Origin: Caprella mutica
Lineage: Eukaryota > Arthropoda > Malacostraca > Amphipoda > Caprellidae
Reading direction: 5' to 3'
Length of the DNA stretch: 64,000 nt
NCBI GenBank assembly: GCA_947561585.1
Contig: CANNZV010000940.1
Location: 278,919 to 342,918, forward strand
Position 1 is the stretch's first letter. Each line of letters opens with the position of its first letter. The notes beneath the pieces are model-generated. The model had not been told where the DNA came from and did not search any database. It saw nothing but the letters and a program-made list of their open reading frames with translations. This document shows positions 45,521 through 59,854 of this stretch, in pieces. The translations under genes and the position numbers were made by a program.

Positions 45521-46439
45521 GTACCGTACAACTCTGTTATAGAAATTACAAAAGACTTCCTAAAAGAGTATAATCAGTATCTACTTTCATATAAGAATTT
45601 AAACTAATGAAAAAAAAATAGTATATTAAAACTCACGTTCGTATCTTTGTTATCCTCCATAGCTTTTTGACTCAATATCACAATTCTTGGAGACTCCAAG
45701 AGACAGCATAAACATCACTTGTTGAGATGTACATTCGAAATGTATGGTCCTCAGAATTACTAACGGCTTGTACAGTACGGAGATGTTCGAAATAAGGTGA
45801 AGAGGCTTTAACGTCTTACCTCAACCACAAGAACAATGTACATCCTATTTGGTAAGAGTATGTTCCAAAACGTTGCTCGAAATTATTCATTAAAATCAAA
45901 TGTTAAACTTAATCCTCTTATTGATTTAATTTTTTATTTAGTAATCTGAATGAGAAAATAATTATATTGAAAATTGATATATTTATATATTCATATGTGG
46001 CTTATTTTTTCATCTCATATTGAATTTAGGCCTAATATAAACCTATTCTGTGAACGAATTTTAATCTTATGACCGAAAATTAAACAATAGAAACACATTA
46101 AGAGAAATTTAATGCGCATAGTATCATTCGTATAATATTTAATAAAGAAATTGTACAGAAAATTAGGTAGATAACTGAAATATTTGAAAATTTACATTTA
46201 TTTTATGTTAATTCGAATTATTGTCAATTTAAAATATTGTGAAATGCTGTTAAACTCGAGATCAGTACAATTTAAAATGAAGGGTTAGAGTTATGCCAAA
46301 TCTTCCAAATAATAATAATAGTAAAATGATTGCTCTAAAATCGATTTGAAGAAAATTATATAATTGTAATATTTTTCATAAAAAATCATATTGATCGGGG
46401 CAGCAAAATAATATTATGAATTACTATGGAATTTGCGGA
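45521..46439. other. AT-rich right-arm segment
   Basis: Mirror of 36,646-37,555; no supported gene. Confidence 0.4.
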
Positions 46440-46535
46440 ACCGGTGAATTGCCACCCCCGGACAATTTCTACCCCCGGATAATTAACAATCCCGGACAAT
46501 TACCACCCCCGGACAATTAACACCCGGACAATTCT
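46440..46535. repeat. Array of ccacccccggacaatt words
   Basis: Mirror of 36,541-36,645. Confidence 0.88.
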
Positions 46536-47341
46536 TATCAGGCCTCTTAACTTAAATGATAGTGAGAAAATATGCATAATACTTTTATACGATTAATTAT
46601 TAATTATTTACATTTAAAGATCCAAATTTCTCCATTCAAAATCAATTATTCAAATTGGTGATATAATATTTTAATGATGAATTTTCAAACTTTTCTTTCC
46701 GTTCTAGTGCCCGGTTATATTCAATTACACTTGTTACTAGTATTTTACTGTGAAAATATGTTTAATTAACGTTATCCATATACAACATTTTTGATTCTTG
46801 ATGAATTGTTGACAAAAGTCTTCATCATCTCACCCAGTAAAGTTCTATATATATTATTAATTGATAATGAACTTACATTAGGTATTAATATTTCTACAAC
46901 TTAATTAAGAAAACTTCCAAGTGAAGAATCCTGATAATAATATAGGTAATATTACCTCAATGACTTGAATAACTGAAGAGTTTTATTAATTTGAAATCTG
47001 CTATGGATTTTAGTGAACGCTAATTTTTTGCAAATTATATTGAAATTAAAATGGAATGGATGGTGACAGAAATATTAAATAAGTATGACTCTAATATTTA
47101 TAAATTGTTACTCCTTAAAAATATTATTGTCTATTAATTGGAATATAATAATATTGTTTTGAGAGTGTTGACTAAGAGAATACATGCAGTGTTAGCTGTG
47201 TTCAGTACTTGCTACCAGAATCAGGTCTTGAACTGTGATGAAAGAGCTAATGAATTAAAATTATTGAAATTGAACCTTAACTGAGCTCTCACTGAGTATA
47301 AGTGAGTAATTGGCTTGATACTTTAATTTTATAAATGTTAC
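46536..47341. other. AT-rich right-arm segment
   Basis: Mirror of 35,737-36,535; no supported gene. Confidence 0.5.
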
Positions 47342-47547
47342 AATGAAAATAATGCAATTTTGTGCACTGTAAAATAAGTTTGATAAGCTCCAAGTTATCC
47401 GATGTTTCAGGTTTCCGGACACGTAAGAAGAATTTAATTTCTATTTTAGTTGGTATATAAAGATAAGTTCTGGTATCGTGGATTTGAAAGTGAGTTTCCA
47501 CTTTTCTTTCCATCAAACTGGATGTACAGCACGATTTGAGAGTTGCA
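47342..47547 (-). CDS. Possible exon of an unrecognised gene, right arm
   Basis: Mirror of 35,531-35,736 with the same 206-base length, splice-like borders and encoded residues. Evidence for expression is only the shared frame, which is weak because the arms are about 98% identical. Confidence 0.3.
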
Positions 47548-47757
47548 CTGAAAAAAACAATCTCTAACATTCAACAGCTAGTTGGATGAAGTAAAGCAAA
47601 TCTATACATCCCATCATTAAAACTAAAAATTCCTTTGTTTCAGTTGTAATTAGTTCTATAATGGAATATTGTTTGACCCAATGATAATTAACTTGTATCA
47701 CAATTATATACAGGGTTAAAAGTGAGAATTAAAAGTGCAAATTTGAAGAGTGTGTAC

Positions 47758-48028
47758 ATGAAAATTATGTACATGGAAAGTATGAACATGAAAAGTATGA
47801 ACATGAAAAGTTTGAACATGAAAAGTATGAACATGAAAAGTATGAACATGAAAAGTATGAACATGAAAAGTATGAACATGAAAAGTATGAACATGGAAAG
47901 TATGAACATGAAAAGTATGAACATGAAAAGTATGAACATGAAAAGTATGAACATGAAAAGTATGAACATGGAAAGTATGAACATGAAAAGTATGAACATG
48001 AAAAGTATGAACATGAAAAGTATGTACA
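47758..48028. repeat. 15-bp minisatellite, about 18 copies
   Basis: Unit aaaagtatgaacatg, about seven units longer than the left-arm array; some units carry ggaaag in place of aaaag. Confidence 0.95.
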
Positions 48029-49994
48029 TTGAGTAGTTCTCATTTTAATTAATTCTCAGTATTGGTAGGTTGAATAAAATATAAATTATTAACTTAAGTT
48101 CAATATCAATGAAGTTTCAAATTGTCAGATGAAGTAGATATTTAGATTTATTTCATTATTGGGATATTATTGTATTCTATAATGCAGTAAAATGTGGATG
48201 TTTTTTTCTAGTAAAATAATTAATATAAAGTGATAATTAATTATGCGGTTAAGAATATATCATTTTAATGAATAATTACGTCGCAGACATCAGTCGCTTC
48301 CTCGATCACGTCAACTCCAAGTCTTGAACATTTTGGACTCTTTGGCAAAATTATTGTGTTACGACTACAAAACGTGTTATTTAATCCATATTTCGTATTA
48401 CTAGACGTCTCAAATCCTACAAGGCGAAGGTTTGCTGGGATGTTTACAAATACAATATGCATGTGGAGTTACCCAATCTACAGTCATATAATCCACTGTT
48501 CACATTGTAATTAACATTTACCTTCTTAACTTGTTACCCCAAACTCATCAATCATTTACTAGTACTTTTCCGTTCCTATCGGATTATGGTCAGATTTACA
48601 TATTAACAAAATCTTTCACGTTATTGTTTGTAACATCACGCGGTGTTAAGCTTTGGAAAATATTAGATAGCTGTCAAACGTCTCTTCTTTAATCTTCATA
48701 TAGTTACGAGTGTATATCCTGGTATATACTTCCGCATTCGAAATCACTGCAGTATGTAAAATTATGTATAGATATGGATGAATATGTTCAAACACAATAA
48801 AAAGAAAGTTTTTTATCGGAATCAGGTATAAAACTAAAAGAATATTTTGAGCCTTTGAAAAAATCAATCGAACAAATATAAATACCTACATCCTAATAAA
48901 TAAATAGAAATGCCTTGTACCTTACAAACATATGTTATTGTTGTAATATTAACATTCACATTTAATACTATTATAAAACCTCAAAGAAATTCAGAAACAA
49001 TAGCCATCTTTGTCTCTTGTTCATGTTATTGTCGGATTAATTCCGTGGTTATCTATTCGAATTTGTTATTAACCACAAAAAAATGTACACTAGACGCTAC
49101 ACATATAACTAGGATAATAATTCTAAAGTTTACCATTAACACATTTATTCATAATTGTTAACTTTACTTAGTTTATATACATTTAAATACATTATTGTAA
49201 GTTTGAATTAAAGGTAAAAGAATTAGACTAATTAATAAAACACACATCAACACTACTTTTTTCTATGATAGTACGTAATTGACCCGTAAAATATCCTCTT
49301 TGATATCACCTCATTCTTTGTCGAATGTTTTTCATTATATACTAATTTAACACCACGACCTAAAAATAAACAAAAATCAACTTGCAATACAAATTCCAAA
49401 GAATAACTCCGAAACTTACTAACAGACTGTGCCATGGAAACCCAATGGCCGCTTCTCAGGAACTCCAAAGAAGAAAATTATGTCAAATATTATTCCTACA
49501 AATTCTGATGTTGTTAATAATAGATTTAGGCAAATGATGTTCCAACAGACTTTCATACAAAACAGTTAAATTATTTTAAATATTAAATCTTAGAAATGAA
49601 AAAGATATAGAAAATATAATTGATACGCTGATCTTTCCTTTTTTTAGGAAATCTTTTGAAGATTTAACGCTTTCTTACAATTAACTGCATATCAATAACT
49701 ATTGTGATTTTTTAAATCCTATACTTCGTTTAATGTTGCTAAACAAATATTTATAAAATAAAATATAAATATTAATTTATAACATAATAAAATTATGCTT
49801 TATCCCCGTATTAATAATAAAACCCTCAGAACAATTGTGGTTGAGAACAAATAGCTGATTTGTTGTTCTAAAACATTTTATCTTCTTCCGATATGCAGCC
49901 AATCACAGCACTCCATTTCGATTGCCATTGTATGAAATTCTTAGTCCAGCCCCTTTCCTTAGTCCAGCCCCTTTTCGTGGGTTTCAAACTCGCC
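48029..49994. other. AT-rich segment upstream of the right-arm gene
   Basis: Mirror of about 33,174-35,145. Near the gene, an 18-base unit (cttagtccagcccctttc) is present twice in tandem at about 49,938-49,973 and may belong to the promoter region. No supported gene otherwise. Confidence 0.45.
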
Positions 49995-50001
49995 TATAAA
50001 A
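49995..50001 (+). promoter_or_regulatory. TATA box of the right-arm gene
   Basis: tataaaa in the context cgcctataaaatgaatcc, 103 bases before the ATG at 50,104. A start of transcription would be expected around 50,025-50,030 (inference). Confidence 0.5.
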
Positions 50002-50103
50002 TGAATCCACTTTCTAATTTCAAAACAGTTACCTGCCGTCTGTGACATAGTCAGCTCTAGATAATTTATTTAAGTCTATAAGACCGAAGTTATTCCTTTC
50101 AAA

Positions 50104-52792
50104 ATGCCCACATTTGAAGTTATCTGTAAGTAAATGTTTCACAGAGTTTATAGTTTTTTTAATTAATGTATACTTGTTTTAGAAAGAATACACGTTTATT
50201 TAATTCATCTACTACAGCTAACTTACGCCAGCATTGTATATTTTAAATTTTTGAAGTCGTCTACCTAGTCATATTTGGCTGTGTTTTGTTTTCCATAATA
50301 TCAATTATATTAATACTAATTACTAACCAATTTACTTTGTTGTTTTTGAATATTAGTGCAATTCGATTTATTCACATTTATCCTATATTTAATAATAATT
50401 TAATTATCAAAATAGCTCTTGCTCGAACCAATTTCAAACTTTGCTCGTCAGAAGATTAGGTTTCACCACCGAAAATTAGTATGTTTTTAAGAACCCTTAT
50501 TTTTAATCAGTGTATAATTCTGAAACTAGGGCATATTTATGAAGAAACTTTGAACCGGGTATGGTAGTTGCAGGATCTTACCTCAGTACAAAGAACACTT
50601 GTCAAAGAACGACTGTTGGAACAATTTGAATATCGAATAATTGCCGAGGGTCTTACCATTGTATGGGACTCAGAGAAGCTCAGATTTAACTGCTTGCAAT
50701 TATATCTAGTGAGGTTAATTCATTTAATTGTGAAATTATGTATACTCCTCCCCTCCTGCCAATCTGAAACAATTAAAAGAACGAATAAAGGGCCTTCTAG
50801 ACGTTGTACATTTTCACATTATCGTGCGACAATTTGTTTCAGGACTGTCCACCCAGGTACACCCAACCCTCTATAAATTGAATAAAAAAAATTTGCCGTC
50901 CTATCAACTTATTATTTCATTGCGTTCATTTTGTCACGCATTAAGTTTTATAAGTCAAAGATTTGTGCACTTATTATAACAAATTATTCTTCTAAATTAT
51001 GGTTGAATGAGCCTCTTCTCTTCCTTTTATATCCAAGTAAAAATACCTTCTGGAGTGATCCTTATCCCTCGAAGCACCTATCCTTCAATCATTTGATATA
51101 ACTAATAACAAGTGATGTAATTTTCACTATTTACAAATGCTTGTGCGACACTACTAGACTTGCCTCGCACCACGTATTCTCGTCTAAACAGATTGCTTGC
51201 CGTATACAGAAGCATTTGTGCGATATTTATATATATACAATGTTGCTGATACAAAATGTCTCGCGTCTAAAAGACATTTTACGCACGGTGTGAAATTTTT
51301 GAAAGCTAACTAAAAATATGGTAAAAATCTGCATTAGCCAAATAAAACCACACGAAAATACGATGATTCTTGGCGAATTTAATTTTGTACTCGCTTCTTT
51401 TGACTCCTACTGTATACTGTGTATAGGTCTTCCATGAAGCTTATTATTAATATTTTATACTTTGATTTAGTTTATCTTAAATATCTTCAATCAAGGATAT
51501 ATAAATAACTGCTTCAAATTATCTTAATCACCATCCAGAGTGAATTACTTTATCTAACTCTCCCCTATCTTTTCCAGGTGCTCCATTCACCACCGCTATA
51601 AAGAAGATAATGGACAAGCTCTCAAGCTCTTCTCTGCAGACTCTAAGATCCCATGAGGAAGCCGAAGATCTGATGGGAGAGCTGGCATCCTTTGCAGAGG
51701 ATGTTAGTGAGAAAGGAGTCTGTATAGTCAGACTTGTTGTTCATCTGCTAAGACTGATGAACAGCTACGTTGTCCAGGTAAAATCCCTTATGATCTAAGT
51801 AACATAGGACATTAAGTATATAAATATTTGTTCACGTGATCTCTCAGCTGTTCCTTAACATATACGTTCTTTTTCCAGATTACAGATCCAGAAAGACTTT
51901 TTTTCTTATTGGAGATATTGAACAAGATGTGCGAAGATCTGCCAGATATCTTCAAGCCTTTCATAAATATGGATATAACACACAGCATCAGCAGAATAAA
52001 TGCGAGAGCTATGACTACTGTGAGTATACTGATCTTATAGAATTAAAAGCTTTGAATTATAATTTGTTTCAAAAAGTTTTCATATTTAAATTATTTTAAG
52101 TCTAATGGTGCATATCACATAATATATATTATACATATATCATCGAATATATTACTTATAAAGCTCTTTCGTACTAAAATGTATACCACTTTTGATGTTA
52201 CATTGTTCTTACTTACTAAATAAGATGTGAATGTATTTTGTAAGCTTTACTTCATTAATTGTATATTCGATGTATATTTCTTAACAGATAATATTTTTAC
52301 TCTTTTAGTCTTATTCACTCTATCTATTTATTTCAGATAAAAAGAAGAAATTCCTATGATCTAATCAAATATTATAAATTAGATCAGTTAAATGAAAATA
52401 ATGAAAATGAACCTGAAAAAACAGAAGAATTCCAGGAGCATTTGAAAAACAGAACGTCGAAATGTGATTACTGCAGAGGGAAAGTTGAAAGCGATAATAG
52501 CAAAAATGATCTGACATTAAATATGAAGAAAAGAAGATTATCTAAATCTCTAGATGACTCTAATTTTTTCTCGGGAGTGTCAATTTCCGGCACAGCTGCG
52601 AATTCAGAAGCCGTAAATGATCCCGATGACTACCTAAAACAAGTCAAAAAATCTAGTAGAGTATCATCTAATTACTCTGTGTCAGGTCGTGCATCAGCAA
52701 TAAAAGTGCCTTCTAATGGAAAGAGTATCGTTCTTTTAAACGCATTGCCGGACTCTCACCACCAGAAGAAACGAGGAAGACCTCGTTTCTAG
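50104..52792 (+). CDS. Unrecognised multi-exon gene, right-arm copy
   Basis: Exons are 50,104-50,125 (tentative), 50,574-50,739, 51,578-51,777, 51,879-52,019 and 52,337-52,792 (stop at 52,790). Exons 2-5 sum to 963 bases and join in phase to 320 codons plus stop, the same lengths as in the left arm. Acceptors are strong (cttttccag, tttttccag, tatttcag) and two donors are gtgagt and gtaaaa; the exon 2 donor gtatac is weaker. Against the left copy, 15 bases differ: exon 2 three, all changing residues; exon 3 two, both silent; exon 4 none; exon 5 ten, eight changing residues. The protein has a helical body, a CDYC pair and a C-terminal KKRGRPRF resembling an AT hook. I do not recognise the family. 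Confidence 0.72.
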
Positions 52793-54189
52793 TTAGGACT
52801 CTATACGGGCCTTTGCGGCAAGTACGGATTACTTTTCTCGCTGACTCACCTGTTAGATTCGAAACTTGTAAATATCTATTCAGCTGTGGAACATATAGTG
52901 AATATTGATATTAGATTTTGATAATCACTAAATTCTCAAATGTTCCATCAATAATGACCAGATTGACTTATTTTTTATTTTCAGTTGATTTCTATATCAG
53001 TTTTCCACGGGGCTCTTTATTCTTATATAGTGAAATAGGTTAATATAATTATTACCCAGTTGTGATTAAATAGAGAAGAATTATACTATATTACCGTTTT
53101 TTAGTTTTATATTAATCAATTTCCATGTTCTGTCAACATATTTATTTAAATAAATAATGTGCTCCCAATTAAGCTTTCTTTCATTTTTCTAATAATCATG
53201 AACCTTAATATCTTATTAGTATCTAGGAAAAGCTAAATCCCTGCAAACATTATTATTGTTATAATTCAAAGAGCAAAATCTATACTTGTATATTTCAAAC
53301 TGTTCACTCCAACATTATTTTTTTAATTTTAATGCTATCGACAACGGTGTGATGAATTTCGCCAATAGTGTACCACTCACTAAGATTTCCCCATCCAACT
53401 TTTCCATTCTTTCATATTAAATAACCAGTTAAGATCTAGAGTTTTATGTCTCATATATACAAAAATAAAACAAGAAACTTAATGTCCAATACATATATTT
53501 GTTTTAGTGATAACTTAAGACTACTGTGATATTTTCACCACTAAAATTTGCTCACAAAGTGGAAATGTTAAAGTTCTTTTTTAAAGTAGGAGGGTCAAAC
53601 AGCACTTAATAAAAACTGGATAACTTCTTTGACGGCTGACGGCTCTCAAATATATATATTTTTTCATATTACTTTCAAGACAGACTAAATCATGAAACTA
53701 TTTAAAATTGAGATAATTCATTTTGAGAAATACACTAATACATTCTTATTGAGAAAGCATAAAATAAAGTTAAATTTCGTTCTTTTGTTTTGTTTGTAGA
53801 CTTCAATTCACAATGTACAAAAAAATATTCAATTTTAACTAGGATTAAGCTTATCGGGCCTCAATGTTTCCTATATCTACTTTCATGTATATATTTGTAA
53901 TTAAACGTGAAATTATCCCATGTATCACGTCCAAAGTAAGGGAACATTTTGATCATAAATAAATAAATAAGATAAATTAATTTTCCAGAATAAAATTCGT
54001 TAGCTCTGAAGTTAAAATTTATCATCCCACATGACAAATAATCAACAGTATGCAGAGTCTCGTAAAACTCCAATCAAAAAAGTAATTAATATAAATGATT
54101 TCTCAAAGTATTTTTGATATATCATGTGAATGATACAATGTAGGCTGTAGCTGGTATCCGGTAAATTGCTACAAAACAAAGGCAAGAAA
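52793..54189. other. AT-rich 3' flank of the right-arm gene
   Basis: Mirror of 28,931-30,307; no supported gene. The 70-codon frame at 53,861-54,073 has no recognisable features. Confidence 0.5.
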
Positions 54190-56365
54190 AGAACAATATT
54201 CGAATAATTCGAATAAAAAAAATTAATAATTGTTATAATAATTAATTGGTCAAATAATTAAATGAGTGTGGTAGAAAAGGAAGAGTCAAAAAGATAGGGA
54301 GATTAGGTATAGAGTAGGGAAAATAAAAATGAACAAGTGGCACGATTAACAGAGGTCTTGCTAACATTAATCATTACTATTTAACTTTAACCAAAGGCCA
54401 TATCGCTGATGTTAATTGGCAATTAAGTATAAGGGACAGGGATCAACAATCAGAAACAAAAATAGCTTCACCTTTTAATCCTCACTATATGTCGTGAAAT
54501 CTATACTCCGCACAACCGTAAGGTGGTATAGTCTCTATATCCTAAAAGATCACCAAAACTTACCAAAATATGGCAATACACTACACCCACAATCATAAGT
54601 CATAACTAGAGATGTGACATTATGCATCATAAAATATGCATAATTTTTGACACGATATGCAGCATATTATATGCCTATTTCTGCATATAATATGCAAAAA
54701 GTCAATGTGCATATATTCAGAACCAAAATGCATAATGGAAATATGCATATATATGCAAAAAGTCAATGTGCATATATGCTGAACCAAAATGCATATTGGA
54801 AATATGCATTATAAAGGCCAGAAGTTATTCAATATAGTGTGCATATTACATGCTCAATGTAATTACAGAATTTAAAATAAAGTTAATATGTATAATGTAT
54901 ATAGTTATGTTTTGATTGTAATTGTACTTTGGTGGTTTGAATGGAACTTACAATAAAACGAAGGTGTAATCTCAAGTTTGTATTTTTACTGTGGAATGTT
55001 TAACGTTAGAAAAGAAAATATAACAAAGCTGTTTCAAAGTTAGACTTTTTTAATAGTATGTCAATTTTAAATATACACATTCAATTTCAAACTGGAATTG
55101 GACATTATCATTAAATGGTATTTCAGGTTTCCAACAGTGAATCTCTTTCTATTATCTATTTATCTGCTAATGTATTTTGTACTGAGAAAATACCCGTTCT
55201 ACATCACAAGAAACGAGAGGAGCGAATGTTTCTTTCAGCCAATTTAGTCTTCTAAAGTTCTAAACTATCCTACATTCATATATCACATTAAAACTAAATT
55301 AAATAGTTTTAAAATTCATTACTTAACTCATAACTTGAAAATTATAAACCATCTAGTTAGACCAGCGGTTCCCTTTAAATGATCCCCAACTATAAACAGC
55401 GACACTACGTCATTAAATGGTAAAATTAAACCATTTTGCGTTTAATTACTTAATGAATATATACGTTTTATAAAGTGTTGATATATGTGTATCTATTCAT
55501 TTATTTATCAATTACTACTAATATTTACTAAACACCAAGTGTCATATTATTTATTAATTCATTTGTAGTTTCAATATTCCACCTAAAAACTTGTTAAATT
55601 TGAATGATTAGGTTGATAAAATATACTTGGTCCACAGTTAAAATAGTTTTCTATGCCGGAGTCCAGAAGAAAACGGCATAGATTAGACATTTACATGTTA
55701 AAAATTGACCAAGAAGTGCTTATTCCTCGGTTAGCATATATGCACAAGTGCATATTATATGGCATATATGCACACGTGCATATTATATAGCATATATGCT
55801 CTTGAAATATATGCAGAGGACTGCATATATGCAATATGCACAATGTCACATCCCTAGTCATAACCATAAGACACTATCAATACAACCATTAGTTAAATAG
55901 TATAATACGTAAATAAACTGAAACTTTACTTAGTTTACCATTGCTTTGAGTTATTTCACCTATTTAATTGCCACATACATGTATGGCTAGTCGAAATTTA
56001 ATCTATGTACGTACATAATCATTCGAGTTTTATGATAAAAATATGGATAGTACCACTTCACCACATGATAACCATTCACCTTTTACAAACGAGATGATTG
56101 AAATAGCCTCTAGAAAAAAAAAGAAAAAAAAGTGGAAAGAGTAAATTTTAAAATCAGTTATACAATGATTAATAGTAAATAGCTATGAACAAATAGACTC
56201 AGTTTTATCAATCACTAAAAAGTCCATTTCATGAATAACAGACTTTTATAAATTTGAAAACTGTGTGTAATTTTATAATTCGAGCAATAATTGTGCATTA
56301 GAGCAATTGTTCATTCGACCAATTGTTCAATAAAGCAATTGTTCTTTCGAGCAATAATTAATATA
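54190..56365. mobile_element. Repeat element with gagcaattgttc arrays, right-arm copy
   Basis: Mirror of 26,808-28,930, carrying the same hAT insertion. Confidence 0.75.
54607..55856. mobile_element. hAT-like MITE, right-arm copy
   Basis: Ends tagagatgtgacatt and aatgtcacatcccta, flanked by gtcataac at 54,599-54,606 and 55,857-55,864. It is 62 bases longer than the left copy because a subterminal gcatatatgcac unit has been duplicated near 55,735-55,800. Confidence 0.9.
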
Positions 56366-56829
56366 TCTCAGTAGGTTTGAATCAACTGTAACAATTACAG
56401 ATTTCCTTTTTCTTTTCAGTGCTCATAAAACGTAAAATATCTTTATCAAGCTTCATTCAAAGAACTTAAGATTACATGATGTGGTATAAATTGATACGGA
56501 TTCAAAAGAAGAGCAAAGAATTTTGAAGATGAGTAATCTCTTTTTTAATGGAAAAATATTATCTTAAAAAATGACCTATGTTGAGGGTTGCACAATGAAT
56601 TACCAGACACAATTTTTTTAGCTTTCACACTTCTCCCAACAACTGCGGCGTTTGTCGATTTTAACATTGAAGTTATAGAATATATTGAAAATATTCTAAA
56701 AAAATAGTTCACTATTTTGAATTGTAATTATAATTGTATAAATTGTAAATTTTATCAATGTAGCGTAATTGACCAAAACCGATATGACGAAGTAGCAGAT
56801 AGCAAGTTACGAAAATATTCCCCGTTTTA

Positions 56830-57975
56830 CCATGCTTTATTGCCCATATCATTATTTTAAGACTACATGCAGTTTTAGAGGATATATCGGCCTATTGTTA
56901 TGTTCTGCAACTACAAGGTCTTGGATTTCATGTTTGTTAGGTTCATATGTTTCATTAGGTACGTTCACCTTTTCATGTTCCTCTTCCATACAAGAGTGAA
57001 GGTTCTGGTACATTTGCTCCTTGATTAAGCATCCATTAGCTTTGTCGCAGACTGTAAGTAGGTGACTTTTTAGGGGTGACCGGTCGGTCCATTCGACGAA
57101 AACAAATTCGCCGAAAACACATTTGCCTAACGACACTTTCGCCGAACAATATGATTATTTAAAAAGGTAAACAAATTTATCTCATATGTCCAGATGAAAT
57201 TACATATAGATGAACTTACATATAACTATTCCTTTTATAAAACTTTGACAATATGGAGAAATGTATTTGAGTACGAAAGGGAAGCTAATATAACAGATTT
57301 ATTTCTAGGTTTTCGAGATATTCAATCTCGAAAGTTGAGGATTTACAGATATTTAATACATTTATTCTAACATAAACTTTTCATTTTTTAGAAGAAGTTG
57401 TTGAACAAAATTGATTTCGACTTCCGTTTTATACTCAAATATACTTCTCCATATCGTCAATATTTTACAAAAGTAATAGTAATATAATATTCTTAAAACC
57501 TAGAAATAAATCTGTTAAAAATTTATTTTCTTTTGTAACTGATAATTGTAAACAGAATATAGGATTAACATATATCATATGAGTTATTTAAAATAACGTA
57601 AATTCCATAAAGTGTAACTAATAATTATGTAGAATACTGAAAATCAATTTATTGACTTATATGTTGGTTCATCTATATGTAATTTCATCTGGACATATGA
57701 GATAAATTTCTTTACCTTCTAAATAATCATATTTTTTCGGTGAAAGTTTCGTTCGGTGAATGTGTCGTGCGGGTAATGTGTTTTCGGCAAATGTGTTTTC
57801 AACGAAAGTGTTTTCGGCGAATGTTTTCGGCGATTTGACATAGAGCCATTTTGTTTTTAGAGTCATTTTCTTCCTGACAGCTTAAATTTTTCTATTTTTT
57901 TTTAATTCATTTTCATTTCAACTTCAGCTATATGGCCTTATTACATATGGCTTTGTAATAAATAAAGGGCCAAAC
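56830..57975 (-). repeat. Dispersed sequence copy split by foldback, right arm
   Basis: Mirror of 25,195-26,335; halves at about 56,830-57,080 and 57,845-57,975. Confidence 0.75.
57083..57840. mobile_element. Foldback element with ttcggcgaa arrays, right arm
   Basis: Mirror of 25,331-26,083 with the same two-level inverted structure. Confidence 0.8.
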
Positions 57976-59854
57976 CCCTACTTATTAATTGTTCCATAAC
58001 TATGATGTTTTCAATATAAACTTAACTACAACTGTTCAATTGGTATGAAGCTGCATGGTGTTGCGTTGATTGCAACTAAACTGAAACAGCATCGTACATT
58101 GCACAATGGTGTCACAGATTATTCTTCACCATACCATGCTCTTCTTTTGGATCCGCAATAGTTTTTACCAACTAATGATCATTTAATTTATTTTTGAATT
58201 AGCTGTAATGCTATCGAACTCAAGTATTTTGAATTCTTTGTGAGCTCCAACGCAAAAAAAGGAAATTTGCAAAAGTAACTATTGTTTCAAACCAACCGAA
58301 TGCTTTTAATAATTCTACGATCTCTTTTTAATTAAATCGACAAAATAAGTAATTTCGAAGTTTTTTCGACATCGTGAACAAAAAACTGATTCATGCGTGT
58401 TCATTTCTCAATCTTAATGATTATTGTGCTTCGTCAGCAATAAATGACAATAAAATCAAAGAGAATACTAAAATAACTGTTATACAGTGATACACTATGG
58501 ATAACTGAAGTAACTCTCGAAAAAAACATTTCTTGTCTATGAAAATTCGGAACAATTCATTCTACAGTTCAAAATTTCTTGAAATAATCATTTGAAATAT
58601 ATTTTCAAATAAAATTATTTCAAAATTTATTTATTTCATAGTTAATTTAATGTATCACGTATGTTTAATTATATCAAAAATATAAGATATGTATTTGTTA
58701 ATAAAGATGGAATTACAAATTGTAGCTAAATGTATCGATTCTTATTGTCACGATTTAAAAAAAAATTGAGTCTGCTTCATGATACCATCCACACAATTCC
58801 TTTCTACACGTAATGATAAATTTTAACAAATTCTTCATCACGATAAATCGCTACAATTTATCGTAGCTTGTAAACAGACCATTCGAATGTAAAAGATGAT
58901 TTATCATAGTTTTTATAGTCGTCCATACCATAATTACTAGTTTCATCTCTCCGTTTCTAGTCAAAATAGCTATCATAGTAAAGATAGTGTTTTTATTTAA
59001 TTATTTTATTTTTATTTTCATACTAACTGTATAGCATAATAACTATATTCTATCATAAGTTCATAACTATACATATGTAAGATTGTATAATAATGTTTAA
59101 ATTAATTCTTGGATTTTTTTAATATATATATTTTTAATTTTCGAATTTTTTCGGAAACTTTCAATAACTGCTCCCAGCCTAAAAATGATAATCGAAAGAA
59201 GATCCATTAAGGATGAATATAACTAAAGTGTTGTTCAACGTATCATTAGAAATTTACGTAATTTCCAACTAACAATATTATTAGTAATGTTCAATCTGAT
59301 AATATTTGAGTATTAGTGATACAAAAATTTAAGAAGAAGGAATATTTTGACTATGATGTAGGTACTTTGAAGAAAGTTGACTCCTTCTATGTTGAAATAA
59401 AAATATTAAGCTTCAAATTATTAACCTCATCAAGCGCAACAAGCAATTAAAATTTAAAACACAAGAATAACACATCATTCATACTTCCTGTGTAATAAAT
59501 AACATTAAAAATGCACTTTATGCTGAATATAATTATATAATCAATTATCTAATAACACGTTACTTCTATCACAACCACCCCCTGGCGGCAAAGAGGGCAA
59601 ACACCATCATGGATGAAGTTACCAGCATGTTCACTGAGAGGCCTGACGCTTAGTTGCAATTATATGATTCGCAGGCACAAAAGTGAATCTGCAACAAAGA
59701 AAAAAGATACATATATACACTGTATTTTAGATCATAATGATATTTAAAATGAGTCAAAAAGACAAAAAAGATGTATTACAATTACAGGCAGGCCCCGTTT
59801 TTATTACGACCCATACCTAAGAATCTGCAATAATTGTGATGCAACCTGGGCAAC
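57976..59854. other. AT-rich right-arm segment
   Basis: Mirror of 23,321-25,190; no supported gene. Confidence 0.5.
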
